A stretch of DNA of 64,000 nt from Dyadobacter fanqingshengii (GTDB taxonomy: Bacteria > Bacteroidota > Bacteroidia > Cytophagales > Spirosomataceae), in contig NZ_CP098806.1 in assembly GCF_023822005.2 (NCBI RefSeq), positions 5,826,501 through 5,890,500 of the forward strand, written 5' to 3'. The notes beneath the pieces are model-generated. The model searched no databases and had not been told where the DNA came from. It saw nothing but the letters and a program-made list of their open reading frames with translations. Of the stretch, positions 43,651 to 53,202 are shown one piece after another. A program made the position numbers and the translations under genes. Numbering within the stretch: position 1 is the first letter of the stretch; every line of letters starts with the position of its first letter.

Positions 43651-46167
43651 TTATCTGATTGATCGGAAAGCCAAAACTGTTACAATTAATCCCATTACCG
43701 AACTCAACAAACCGGTTGCAGTTGCAATGGCTTGCTGCGTATTAAGCACAGGCGCGGCCCTTACAGGAACGAAGATTTCAGAACCTGGCTCCACTTTTGG
43801 GTATACATTGAAGAACAGGAATCTTCTTGTCCTGTCTACGTTTCCATTTGGATATTTTATATAAGAGCTCTTTCTGAGTGATTGGACCGTAAAGCCGCCT
43901 GATTGCGAAATGTAGTCAGAAAATGCCATTCCTTTACCATACTTAACAGTTGTCGGGTAAAGAACCGCTCCATTCACCTGAACTGTTTCCAGTCTCTTAG
44001 GGATACGGATAATGTCACCTTCCTGAACGATAAGGTCCTCGAATGAGCCTGGGCTTTTCAGGATATTTTTTAACTTAATCCCGATTGATTCTTCTTTTAC
44101 ATTCGGAACATCACCGATAATCGTCCCGGATTTAATGCTTTTTTCAGTTTGTTCCGCCTGATCGAAATCAGTTGGTTCATCCAATTCTCTTACCAATGTT
44201 CTTCTCAGCAATGTTGCGCCTTCTGGATAAGCTAGTTCTGTTAATCCGCCGGCTCTTTTAATTACGTCGCTGATCTTATCGTTTTTGTTAACAATGGTGT
44301 AAGGGCCTGCAATGAGCACTTCGCCTTCAACAAAGACGCTTTGTTGCTCAACATAATTTGGAGACTTACGAACAGTTACCTGGTCGAAAGGCATTAATGT
44401 GAAGTTGCTCCCTTTGCTGTTCAGCGACAGGTCACGGTCTACATCAAACTTGAAAACTTCCGAGATCTGCGCATTTGCAGCTCCCGCAATGCTATTTCTT
44501 TTTCTTCTGATCACTTCGATCTCAGACGTGTAAGCTGATTCTTTAAGTCCGCCCGCCTGAACCAAAAGATCTTCCAGCGTCATGTTAACCGTATAAGGAA
44601 ACTTACCCTCGTTTTCGCCAATTTTTGTATTGTTGACTTCCCCGTTAACGCTTACATACGCGCTTTCGGCCATATCAAACTTGGATGGAATGATCACCCT
44701 GTCAAGCCTGGTCAAGATTAAGTCGGGCGTAACGTTGTTTAAAATGTCTGTATAGTTGATTGAAATGCTTTCCAAAACAAGATCCTGCCGTGTTCTCAAA
44801 ACACTTACACGTCCTACGAATGCATCCTCGCGCAAGCCCTGGGCATTTTCAATCAGTTGTTTCAATGATGGGCTGTTGTCAAGAGCATAGTCACCGGGAC
44901 GCATTACCGCGCCTTCGACGGTTACAATGTTTTCAAAACGGTCCAGAACGGTTTCAACATTCACAGAGTCACCGGTTACTATTTCGAAAGACTCGTAGTT
45001 AGCTTCCGCAACGTCAAGGATTTTGCGCTCTTTAGAAGTAATCCTCTGCACTTTTAATCTTGCGCGGTAGGCCTTATCATTGAAACCACCGGAATAACGC
45101 AGCATGTCGCCTAGTTTCTCTTCCGGTTTCAGTTCATATATACCGGGACGCTTAACCATTCCGGCAATTTCTGCGCGCTTCAAATAATAACCGACAACAA
45201 CATTATCATTGTCCTGAACACGGATATCACCATCAATTTTACCGTTGACCAGGTAATCATAAATGTCAATATGCGACACAACCTTGCCTTGGCGAACTAC
45301 CCTGACATCACGGAAAGATCCAATTTCGTTTGGTCCGCCAGCCTGATAAAGTGCGTTAAATGCAGACGATAATGAGGACACCTGATACGTTCCCGGATTA
45401 ATAACTTCCCCTGTTACAAAGACCTTTACTGTGCGTACATCACCCAGGGTTACCATCAATTTGGTCCTGGCAGTCTCTCCGCCGGTTCCGATCAGCCCGG
45501 GTGTGAATTTCGAAAACTTGTCAATTAATATCTTTCGAACCTCTTCTATGGTGCGACCGGCCACATATACGTTACCTACGCGAGGTAGGGAAATGAAGCC
45601 ATCTTTGGTTACATCAACCTCGAAAGTGCTTTCAGCATAGTTATAAATGAAGATTTTTAGCTCATCACCAGGCCCAACGATATAGTTTGTAGGCGTCGCA
45701 ATCTGCAAATCAGGAATAGGATCCAGATTTTTGTCAGCGAAGAGCGCATAACCGTATATTTTCTGGCGCAATGCTTCTTTTTCCTGATCTTCGGGAGTAA
45801 GCTTTGCAGAAGTAGTATCATTTATCTTGCTCTGTTCGCTCTGATCCTGGCCTTGGAGTTTTGGGTCGCCCGGAGCTTTTCCCTTTTCATTGCCTTGGTT
45901 ATCAGCATTTTGCTGGTTTCCCTGCTGTTGCTGCTGCTGTTGATTAGCGCCAGGCTGATTTCCCTGCGTGTTACCAGTATTGCCTGTATTACCTGCATTG
46001 CCTCTGGAGGTTCCCGTAGCATTACCACTTTGTGGCGAAGTACCAGTAGGAGCGTTCGGGAGAGACTGGGGAATGATTACCTGGGACAGGGCTGGTAAGG
46101 AAATGAATAAACAGAGAAGATAAAGGAGTATGCTTTTATAACTTTTTGCCAATTTGAATCTGTTCAT
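43651..46167 (-). CDS. Wza-like SLBB polysaccharide export protein
   Basis: The 838-residue precursor has a signal peptide (SILLYLLCLFISLPALSQ), a low-complexity linker rich in Gly, Asn, Thr and Gln with a seven-Gln run, a poly-export domain (YIVGPGDELKIFIYNYAESTFEVDVT, then GFISLPRVGNVYVAGRTIEEV), several SLBB domains (VFVTGEVINPGTYQV, AEIAGMVKRPGIYEL, VFVEGEVLIAGPYTI and others), and a C-terminal hydrophobic helix. It should form the outer-membrane exit pore. No lipobox cysteine is seen. The ATG at 46167 gives the clean signal peptide; readings from 46284 or 46203 add non-signal residues. Confidence 0.9.
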   Translation of the reverse strand: MNRFKLAKSYKSILLYLLCLFISLPALSQVIIPQSLPNAPTGTSPQSGNATGTSRGNAGNTGNTGNTQGNQPGANQQQQQQQGNQQNADNQGNEKGKAPGDPKLQGQDQSEQSKINDTTSAKLTPEDQEKEALRQKIYGYALFADKNLDPIPDLQIATPTNYIVGPGDELKIFIYNYAESTFEVDVTKDGFISLPRVGNVYVAGRTIEEVRKILIDKFSKFTPGLIGTGGETARTKLMVTLGDVRTVKVFVTGEVINPGTYQVSSLSSAFNALYQAGGPNEIGSFRDVRVVRQGKVVSHIDIYDYLVNGKIDGDIRVQDNDNVVVGYYLKRAEIAGMVKRPGIYELKPEEKLGDMLRYSGGFNDKAYRARLKVQRITSKERKILDVAEANYESFEIVTGDSVNVETVLDRFENIVTVEGAVMRPGDYALDNSPSLKQLIENAQGLREDAFVGRVSVLRTRQDLVLESISINYTDILNNVTPDLILTRLDRVIIPSKFDMAESAYVSVNGEVNNTKIGENEGKFPYTVNMTLEDLLVQAGGLKESAYTSEIEVIRRKRNSIAGAANAQISEVFKFDVDRDLSLNSKGSNFTLMPFDQVTVRKSPNYVEQQSVFVEGEVLIAGPYTIVNKNDKISDVIKRAGGLTELAYPEGATLLRRTLVRELDEPTDFDQAEQTEKSIKSGTIIGDVPNVKEESIGIKLKNILKSPGSFEDLIVQEGDIIRIPKRLETVQVNGAVLYPTTVKYGKGMAFSDYISQSGGFTVQSLRKSSYIKYPNGNVDRTRRFLFFNVYPKVEPGSEIFVPVRAAPVLNTQQAIATATGLLSSVMGLIVTVLAFRSIR

Positions 46168-46436
46168 ATGAAGTATTATTGTACTATTGAAATGCCTATC
46201 ATTCATTAAAACTATGTATAAGACTAGCGTTTTTGAATTTTGGATATGAGCATACTTAATTTTTGGATGTGTATAACATGGCAAAGTAAATTAGATTTTT
46301 CCTATTTTTAAAGAATTTCTATTAATCGTGCCCATGCTAATTTCCTGTAAAGTTATAACAGGGTAACGACAAATGTCTTAAATTATTAAAATACAATATT
46401 TAAAATCAACAATAGCCTCCAAAGGGATCATAATTT

Positions 46437-48308
46437 ATGGAAAGTACCAACGTGCAATATGATGAGGATAGTATAAGGTCACTCGATTGGAAAGAACATA
46501 TCAGATTGAGGCCAGGGATGTATATTGGCAAGTTAGGCGATGGATCCTCGGTGGATGATGGGATATATGTATTGGTTAAGGAAATCGTCGATAATTCTAT
46601 TGACGAACATATGATGGGCAACGGAAAAACCATAGAAATCAAGATTTCCGAGCACCGGGTGGAAGTAAGGGATTATGGACGTGGAATACCGCTCGGAAAG
46701 GTTGTAGACTGCGTTTCCAAGATCAATACGGGTGGGAAGTATGACTCTGGCGCTTTCCAGAAATCCGTGGGTTTGAATGGTGTTGGGACGAAGGCGGTTA
46801 ATGCACTTTCACAGTATTTCAAGGTGCAGTCATTCCGGGAAGGGAAGAGTAAAAACGCTGAATTTGCACAAGGGGCGCTTGTTAACGAATCCAAAGAAAT
46901 ACAGACCAACCAGCGTAACGGAACGCACATCGCCTTCGAACCAGACGGCGTGATTTTTAAGAATTTCCGGTACATTCCCCAGTATCTGGATAATATGATC
47001 TGGAATTACTGCTATCTGAATGCGGGGTTGACCATTAATTTCAATGGACAAAAATATATTTCGCAAAATGGCCTGCTGGATCTGCTGCAAAGTAAATCCG
47101 ATGCTGACTCGCTGCGTTATTCGATCATTCATTTGAAAGGCGAGGACATTGAATTTGCTATGACCCATGGCAATCAATATGGAGAGGAATATTATTCTTT
47201 TGTTAATGGCCAGTACACAACGCAGGGCGGAACGCACTTAGCTGCCTTCCGCGAGGCTGTTGTAAAGGCGGTTAGGGAGCATTTCAATAAGGATTATGCG
47301 CCGGAAGATGTGCGCTCGTCCATTATTGCCGCCGTTGCAATTCGTGTGCAGGAGCCGGTTTTTGAGTCCCAGACCAAAACCAAATTAGGCTCAAACACCA
47401 TTACACCCGACCCCAACAGCACGACCGTCCGTACATTTGTCAACGATTTTGTAAAGGAAAGGCTTGATAATTACTTGCATATGCATCCGGAAGCGAGGGA
47501 CGCATTGAAAAAACGGATTGAGCAATCGGAAAGAGAGCGGAAAGAACTGGCGGGCATTAAAAAGCTGGCCAACGACCGTGCGAAAAAAGCGAATCTGCAT
47601 AATAAGAAATTGAGGGATTGCCGGTTGCACCTAACAGACCTTAAAAATGAACTGCGCTATGAAAGCACATTGTTCATTACCGAGGGCGATTCTGCAAGTG
47701 GATCGATCACAAAATCAAGGAACATTCAAACACAGGCTGTTTTCAGTTTGAGAGGAAAGCCCTTGAATTGTTTCGGCTTAACCAAAAAGATTGTTTACGA
47801 AAACGAGGAATTTAATTTACTCCAGCATGCGCTCGACATTGAAAACGGTGTCGAAAACCTGCGGTTTAACCGCATTGTGATCGCGACGGATGCCGACGTG
47901 GATGGGATGCACATTCGTTTGCTGCTGATGACGTTCTTCCTTCAATTTTTCCCGGACCTAGTTCGTAACGGGCATCTTTTTGTGTTGGAAACACCACTTT
48001 TCAGGGTCAGGAATAAAAAAGAGACCATATATTGTTACAGCGAGGAGGAAAAGCAACACGCGGTGAACAAGCTGGGCAACAAACCTGAGATAACGCGTTT
48101 TAAAGGCCTCGGTGAAATTTCACCGGATGAGTTCGGGAAATTTATCGGGGAAGACATGCGTGTAGAACCTGTAATATTGCAAAAGGAAACCTCTATTCAG
48201 AAATTATTGAGCTATTTCATGGGCAAGAATACGCCTGAACGCCAGCGTTTTATCATTGATAATCTGAAAACGGAAAAGAACATTGAAGAACTCGCGCTCG
48301 CAGTATAG
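46437..48308 (+). CDS. parE: DNA topoisomerase IV subunit B
   Basis: This 623-residue type IIA topoisomerase ATPase subunit has the GHKL pocket ([38 protein letters not shown]), the transducer domain, and the Toprim domain with EGDSASG and DADVDGMHI. The [28 protein letters not shown] stretch and length are typical of Bacteroidota ParE rather than GyrB. With ParC it relaxes and decatenates DNA. The parC gene is not next to it; pheA follows instead. The 269-base gap upstream, shared with the divergent wza-like gene, is AT-rich and holds no recognisable gene or consensus promoter. Confidence 0.95.
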   Translation: MESTNVQYDEDSIRSLDWKEHIRLRPGMYIGKLGDGSSVDDGIYVLVKEIVDNSIDEHMMGNGKTIEIKISEHRVEVRDYGRGIPLGKVVDCVSKINTGGKYDSGAFQKSVGLNGVGTKAVNALSQYFKVQSFREGKSKNAEFAQGALVNESKEIQTNQRNGTHIAFEPDGVIFKNFRYIPQYLDNMIWNYCYLNAGLTINFNGQKYISQNGLLDLLQSKSDADSLRYSIIHLKGEDIEFAMTHGNQYGEEYYSFVNGQYTTQGGTHLAAFREAVVKAVREHFNKDYAPEDVRSSIIAAVAIRVQEPVFESQTKTKLGSNTITPDPNSTTVRTFVNDFVKERLDNYLHMHPEARDALKKRIEQSERERKELAGIKKLANDRAKKANLHNKKLRDCRLHLTDLKNELRYESTLFITEGDSASGSITKSRNIQTQAVFSLRGKPLNCFGLTKKIVYENEEFNLLQHALDIENGVENLRFNRIVIATDADVDGMHIRLLLMTFFLQFFPDLVRNGHLFVLETPLFRVRNKKETIYCYSEEEKQHAVNKLGNKPEITRFKGLGEISPDEFGKFIGEDMRVEPVILQKETSIQKLLSYFMGKNTPERQRFIIDNLKTEKNIEELALAV

Positions 48309-48407
48309 GCGGCTGTTTGTTTATCTTTGAGCGCACAAAGTAACATTAGGAGTGGCCGGGCCTTTAAGTATTTACCTGACCTCCTGATACATATTAATCA
48401 CCGTTCA

Positions 48408-49481
48408 GTGGAATTACAAGACCTAAGAAACAGGATAGACTCGCTTGACGATCAGCTGCTTAGTATTTTGAATGAGCGCATGGAGCTCGTGAAAAAAGTA
48501 GGTGACCTGAAACGTTCATCCCAGTCTATCATTTATCGCCCCGAAAGAGAAAAGCAGATCCTGGACCGCCTCGAAAAGCGCAACGACGGTCTGCTTACCC
48601 GGCAAGCTATTGACGCTATTTTTTTCGAGATCTTCGCCGTTTCCCGTAACCTGGAATTGCCCGAAAGAGTGGCTTACCTCGGGCCTGAAGGCAGTTTTAC
48701 ACACCAAGCCGCTGAGGGCCGCTTTGGCGGAATGAGCGAATATCTCGTTTTGCCAACCATTCATTCTGTATTTGAAAGTGTGGAAACGGGCCGTGCCAAG
48801 TTCGGCGTTGTGCCCATTGAGAATAACCAGGAAGGCATTGTGATTGAAACAGTGGATTTTCTGCGCGAAAAAAATCTCTCGATTGTGGCGGAAGTGCTTT
48901 TGCAGGTACATTTTACATTCGCGTCACAATCCGATTCTCTGAAAAATATCCGCCGGATCTATTCCAAAGACATTGCATTCCGCCAATGCGGGAAATTTAT
49001 CAGCGAATATCTGGAAGGAATGGACATTGAACTGATCCCCGTTGAGTCGACCTCGAAAGCTGCGAAAATGGCTGCTCAGGAAGTGGATGCTGCTGCTATC
49101 TGTTCCTCGATCTCTGCGAGGCTTTTCGGCGTTCCGATCCTTTACGACAACATTGAAGACAGCGACCAGAACAGGACAAGGTTTTTGATTTTGGCCAAAG
49201 ATTTTGTCAACATTAAAAGTGATGATGACAAAACCACCATTATCGCCAACTTGCCTAATACAAACCGTCCCGGCGTTTTATATGAGTTTTTGAAAGACTT
49301 CAATGACAGGGGAATTAACCTCACTAAAATTGAAAGCCGCCCGTTAAGAGGAACCTCAACGTTCAGAGCTTGGTTTCTGGTTGAATTCCTGGGACATGTG
49401 GACGATCCGCCGGTGCAGGAAATTATGCACAAATATGGGTCACACCTGAAATGGCTGGGAAGTTATATCAGGGTTTCATAA
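48408..49481 (+). CDS. pheA: Bifunctional chorismate mutase / prephenate dehydratase
   Basis: The protein has 357 residues. A chorismate-mutase AroQ domain (ELQDLRNRIDSLDDQLLSILNERMELV, then RPEREKQILDRL) occupies about 1-85. The prephenate dehydratase domain begins VAYLGPEGSFTHQAA and includes GVVPIENNQEGIV and the TRFLILAK motif. An ACT regulatory domain ends the protein (PGVLYEFLKDFNDRGINLTKIESRP). It converts chorismate to phenylpyruvate and is normally feedback-inhibited by phenylalanine through ACT. I chose the GTG at 48408, where the mutase helix starts; a TTG at 48327 would add 27 residues without family similarity. Confidence 0.93.
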   Translation: MELQDLRNRIDSLDDQLLSILNERMELVKKVGDLKRSSQSIIYRPEREKQILDRLEKRNDGLLTRQAIDAIFFEIFAVSRNLELPERVAYLGPEGSFTHQAAEGRFGGMSEYLVLPTIHSVFESVETGRAKFGVVPIENNQEGIVIETVDFLREKNLSIVAEVLLQVHFTFASQSDSLKNIRRIYSKDIAFRQCGKFISEYLEGMDIELIPVESTSKAAKMAAQEVDAAAICSSISARLFGVPILYDNIEDSDQNRTRFLILAKDFVNIKSDDDKTTIIANLPNTNRPGVLYEFLKDFNDRGINLTKIESRPLRGTSTFRAWFLVEFLGHVDDPPVQEIMHKYGSHLKWLGSYIRVS

Positions 49482-49505
49482 AAAGAATTAATGCATTGTA
49501 TTTTC

Positions 49506-49540
49506 ATTGCCGGGGCCTTAGGCACCCGGCAATTGTTTTT
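49506..49540 (+). terminator. Strong intrinsic terminator after pheA
   Basis: ATTGCCGGG (49506-49514) pairs perfectly with CCCGGCAAT (49525-49533), with an inner GCC/GGC pairing, and is followed by GTTTTTTATTTT. The convergent gene's stop codon begins at the end of the T-tract. Confidence 0.93.
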
Positions 49541-51702
49541 TATTTTAATGTCCCTCTGTAAAGCGAAGGCCAGTTTCCGTAAAGTTCAATGGATGTTTCC
49601 GAGCCGTCCGGTAATTTAACTTTCACCACACGGTTAGCAGTAGGGGACTGGAACGAGTCCACACCCAAAACAACGATCTGATTTCCTTTGACAATGGACG
49701 TTACGAAGGGCTCTTTCTTGTCAATTGCCAGTAAAACCTGCTCCTTTTTAGGCTGCACCCAGTTTCCGTCTAGCTGAATGGCCAGGTCCTGATTTGTTCC
49801 TCCTACGATCACATCTTCCACCTGCTTGGCCATCCAGTTTCCGAGCGAATAAAACTCAGTCGGATAGTCCCAATAATAAGGCGCATCACGTTTTCTTGGC
49901 TTTTTGCCAATTTCGGTTTTCGGTGTTTTTCCATCTGCGGGATACCACTCGTTGCCCCAGGGAGAGGCGTCGGCTCCAACATTGTAAGCATTCGGATCAT
50001 TGCTGCTTGGGCCGCTGTCATGCCATAAATAGTATCCGTCAAACAGGATCAGGGAAAAGAGCGACATGCTTAAAGCCTGGCTGGCTGGCATCATTTCAAG
50101 CTGGTTCATCACCAATTCGCCTTTTGGCTCGGTCAGCTGGAAGTTCCAGGGAACAATAGGGTCATGGTAAAGTGGCATGTAGCGGTTCCAGCCGTAGAAA
50201 ATGAATTTGTTATTTTTCTGATAAGGGATAAGCTTGTTGATCCGCAGAGAATGAATGGCCGACAAAAGCACAAAATTGTTTGGTGTATTTCCCTTATCAT
50301 CCATGACGAACATGGGTTTTGGGTACACATCAATAGGCGTCGTGTTGAAAAGATCCTGGAAACTTTCGCCATTTGGCAAAGGCTCAAAATTCGAATTATT
50401 GGATTTTGGATCATTATAATCGCCCATCAGCTCCTTCGGATTTTTTCCACCCATGGTGTTGATATGCGGATTCGTATAAGCACCTCCGCCCCAATAATCC
50501 AGCAGATACATATCCGGATTGTTTTTCCGGATCCTTTTGGCAAACCAGATTAGCCGCTGCTTTACTTCCGGAATGTAATGTTGGTTCCAAAACTCAAAAT
50601 CCAGCGCGTAAACACCGAAGTTGGGAACGCCGGCCCAGGTTTCCACCTCGGATTGGGACAAAGAAGAGAACCATTTTTCATCCCTGTCTGCAAAATAGTT
50701 GGGCGTGACCGTATAGTGCATCCGCGGCGCAGGCGTGTCTTTTCCACCAGAAAGATAATTGATCCCGCGTTTGTAATAATTCTCCGTCGGGACGTAATCA
50801 TTCAGGCGATACTGCATCACCATTTTGCCTTTAATCGGCTCAAATTCAGGGAATTTTGTGTCAAAATCAACATTAATGGTCCGCGACGGCGAAAACCACT
50901 GCGGTATTTCCACACGGGTGAGCTTTGTATCCTCCTTAGCACCGGGTTTTCCTGAGATCCAGATATTTTGCTGCCTTAATGAGCGGTTTCGCATTTTGTT
51001 CCACCAATCATTATAAGGCGCATCGATCCAGCGGGCAGTAATGGAGTATAAAAAGCCTGGCTTCACCTCTATGCCGCTTTCCAGCCCTTTTACCTCAATG
51101 CCATCGATCATGACGACTTTCGTACGGCCGTCGTCATAATTGCCGAAATCCTTTAAATGCAGCTTTCCGTTGACCATTACCGGTCTCACGTCCAGCCAGT
51201 TATCCTTGCTTCCCTGCCGGATCCAGCTCTGTGGATCCAGAATTTCCACTTTTTTATTTGTATCAAATTCAAAAGAAGCAGAGGTTTCGCAGCCGGGTTG
51301 TCCCAGACTTGTGATCTTAATCGTGGCGGGGCCGGTTTCCAGGCTTAATGGCATGATAGAAAGCCATATCCCGAAACGATGCGGGACTTCCTTGAATTGA
51401 TAAATTTTGCCTTTTTGCGCTATTTCAACATTATAAGGAGAAAGCCCGCCTGCATTAGCGGCGAGCTCAAACTGCATTTCGTTTCCGATCTGTTTATATC
51501 GCCGCACCACAAGGTCGCAGGCGGAAGAGGAGGAATCAATCGTTTTTGCAACCGGATAGGCTTCCACTTTCTGGGGGTAATCTCGGCCAGTGGAAGGGCC
51601 GAAACGGTTCCAGAGCCAAAGGCCGGACCCCGTCAGAAAAACTAGTATTGCGGTAATCCAAAAGAAAGTTGATTTTGACAAAATGCTGTTATTATTGGGC
51701 AC
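49540..51702 (-). CDS. Membrane-anchored multidomain protein of unknown function
   Basis: I do not recognise a family for this 720-residue protein. It has an N-terminal transmembrane anchor (FFWITAILVFLTGSGLWLW), then a beta-rich, Ig-like stretch (about 60-150), a second beta-rich region (about 165-290), a central alpha/beta region with barrel-like elements such as FGVYALDFEFWN and MYLLDYWGGGAY (about 300-600), and a short beta-rich C-terminal region. The acidic motifs at strand ends recall glycoside-hydrolase barrels, but that is an inference. Most of the chain should lie in the periplasm. It follows a small barrel protein and a DUF4136 lipoprotein on the same strand with short gaps. Confidence 0.6.
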   Translation of the reverse strand: MPNNNSILSKSTFFWITAILVFLTGSGLWLWNRFGPSTGRDYPQKVEAYPVAKTIDSSSSACDLVVRRYKQIGNEMQFELAANAGGLSPYNVEIAQKGKIYQFKEVPHRFGIWLSIMPLSLETGPATIKITSLGQPGCETSASFEFDTNKKVEILDPQSWIRQGSKDNWLDVRPVMVNGKLHLKDFGNYDDGRTKVVMIDGIEVKGLESGIEVKPGFLYSITARWIDAPYNDWWNKMRNRSLRQQNIWISGKPGAKEDTKLTRVEIPQWFSPSRTINVDFDTKFPEFEPIKGKMVMQYRLNDYVPTENYYKRGINYLSGGKDTPAPRMHYTVTPNYFADRDEKWFSSLSQSEVETWAGVPNFGVYALDFEFWNQHYIPEVKQRLIWFAKRIRKNNPDMYLLDYWGGGAYTNPHINTMGGKNPKELMGDYNDPKSNNSNFEPLPNGESFQDLFNTTPIDVYPKPMFVMDDKGNTPNNFVLLSAIHSLRINKLIPYQKNNKFIFYGWNRYMPLYHDPIVPWNFQLTEPKGELVMNQLEMMPASQALSMSLFSLILFDGYYLWHDSGPSSNDPNAYNVGADASPWGNEWYPADGKTPKTEIGKKPRKRDAPYYWDYPTEFYSLGNWMAKQVEDVIVGGTNQDLAIQLDGNWVQPKKEQVLLAIDKKEPFVTSIVKGNQIVVLGVDSFQSPTANRVVKVKLPDGSETSIELYGNWPSLYRGTLK

Positions 51703-51738
51703 AGATTATTCAGGATTGATGAAAAGGATCAGACAAAC

Positions 51739-52401
51739 TTACCACCACCGATAGAATAAACCAATTGACCCATTGACAGAAGAGATTCCTTTGTCAATAT
51801 ATTCATGCTTGTAGGAAACGCCGTCATACTTAACCCGGACGTCCACACCGAACGCTCCGTCGCGTTTGAAAAGGAACTTTGAACCCAGGCCAATGCCATA
51901 TTTCGGCCTTACTTTCTGGTCCTGAGAAGCCAGGTTACCGTAGTACAATGTATAATCCAGAATGCTGACCCCGCCACTCACCTGCACATAAGGCTGGATG
52001 GTGGATGTTTTGGGCAAAAAATGATAATTCCCGAAAATTTCAACCGGGTACTGCGAAACCGTGCGCGTTTGAACCGCAGAAAGCGTTTCGTCCCCATTCT
52101 GATACAGTGTTCTTGGGATTCTTTTCTCAAAATAAGTCGAGCCGATTTCTCCACCGACGGAGATTGGGGAATTTCTCAAAACCCATTCAATGGAGATTGA
52201 ATAGTTTTGAAAAGAAGCCTTATCAATGTAATTATCTGAAAATGATCCCAATGGCATTGCGCCCATTAGTCTGGCCGTTGCTAGGTAATGTGTATAGCGC
52301 TCAAATGGAGATGGAAGTGTATAAAGCTTGGGCGCTGGCTCCTGTGCATAAGACGAAAACCCACCAATGACGAAAAGGGCAATGATTATGATTTTTTTCA
52401 T
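51739..52401 (-). CDS. Small outer-membrane beta-barrel (porin-like) protein
   Basis: The 220-residue precursor has a signal peptide (IIIIALFVIGGFSSYA) and alternating-residue strands ending in aromatic residues (for example YSISIEWVLRNSPISVGGEIG, YPVEIFGNYHFLP, IQPYVQVSGGVSILDY). The last residues YRWW fit a C-terminal barrel strand. Length fits an eight-stranded OmpA/OmpW-like barrel. No enzymatic motif is seen. It starts one base after the DUF4136 gene and is probably co-transcribed with it and with the unknown protein 36 bases downstream. Confidence 0.8.
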   Translation of the reverse strand: MKKIIIIALFVIGGFSSYAQEPAPKLYTLPSPFERYTHYLATARLMGAMPLGSFSDNYIDKASFQNYSISIEWVLRNSPISVGGEIGSTYFEKRIPRTLYQNGDETLSAVQTRTVSQYPVEIFGNYHFLPKTSTIQPYVQVSGGVSILDYTLYYGNLASQDQKVRPKYGIGLGSKFLFKRDGAFGVDVRVKYDGVSYKHEYIDKGISSVNGSIGLFYRWW

Positions 52402-52402
52402 T

Positions 52403-53014
52403 TTAATTAATTTTTAAATAACCTGACTGACCAAAAATAGAGTCAACCATTGTGTCCACATATTGTCGTTCCCCGATTCCCGCGCCGCGGATCTGCGCAT
52501 CCCACACTACTTTGAAAGTTTTGTCCACCGTATTCGGGTTTTTGAAATCCAGCATGGAAATCAGCCAGTAACTTTCGCTGGTTTGGTAATATTGGTAATA
52601 ACTCGGATAGCCGTAACCATAACCGCCGCCGCCCCAGTATCCACCGTAATAGGATGATAACGGCTGGGAAACAACATTCAGGTAAGTATTCGTGATCCAG
52701 CTCGCGTTAATGCCAATGTCTGGCTTGCTTTTTGGACTTACATACTTATATCCCAGTTTTTCCATGTTGGAAATAATGCGGATCAAAACGTCCCGGTCCA
52801 GCTCGGTCAGTGCAGTTCCGGCTTGTCCGTTCTCAACAACGAGCACGGAATCGACGATGCTGAATGTTTTGTACTGCGTATAATTGGCAGCTTTATCGTG
52901 ATTGGTAATGTAAACGAGGGTTTCTTCTGTTGACAAATCACTGATAGGATCTTTGGAGCAGGACATCATTCCTATTCCCGCCATGAGTATGAACAATGAA
53001 GCTTTTTTTAACAT
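52403..53014 (-). CDS. DUF4136-type lipoprotein
   Basis: The 203-residue precursor has a lipoprotein signal (SLFILMAGIGMMSC) with the acylation cysteine at about residue 19. The following sequence (AANYTQYKTFSIVDSVLVV, LIRIISNMEKLGYKYVSPKSKPDIGINASW) matches the DUF4136 domain. A Gly/Tyr-rich loop (YYGGYWGGGGYGYGYPSYY) interrupts the second half before SYWLISMLDFKNP. The function of DUF4136 lipoproteins is unknown; they are common in Bacteroidota outer membranes. It is first in a three-gene minus-strand group with the barrel protein and the 720-residue protein. Confidence 0.87.
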   Translation of the reverse strand: MLKKASLFILMAGIGMMSCSKDPISDLSTEETLVYITNHDKAANYTQYKTFSIVDSVLVVENGQAGTALTELDRDVLIRIISNMEKLGYKYVSPKSKPDIGINASWITNTYLNVVSQPLSSYYGGYWGGGGYGYGYPSYYQYYQTSESYWLISMLDFKNPNTVDKTFKVVWDAQIRGAGIGERQYVDTMVDSIFGQSGYLKIN

Positions 53015-53202
53015 GTTTATTTTGAGTATTTAAATATGATAATTAAACGAAATTTGAAATTGAACATTTTATTTTTCGTTATTTCTCGGTTCAATTTTTT
53101 AGTTTTAAACGTTACAGATATTTTTCAGGACTATTATAAATCTAAATTGGTTGTAGCAAACCGGAAATCATTTAAACCCCGTACAAACTCATTTGTATAT
53201 AT

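Noticed and set aside
46168-46284. N-terminal extension of the Wza-like protein
   Set aside because: It would place about 39 polar residues before a clean signal peptide; the ATG at 46167 is a better start.
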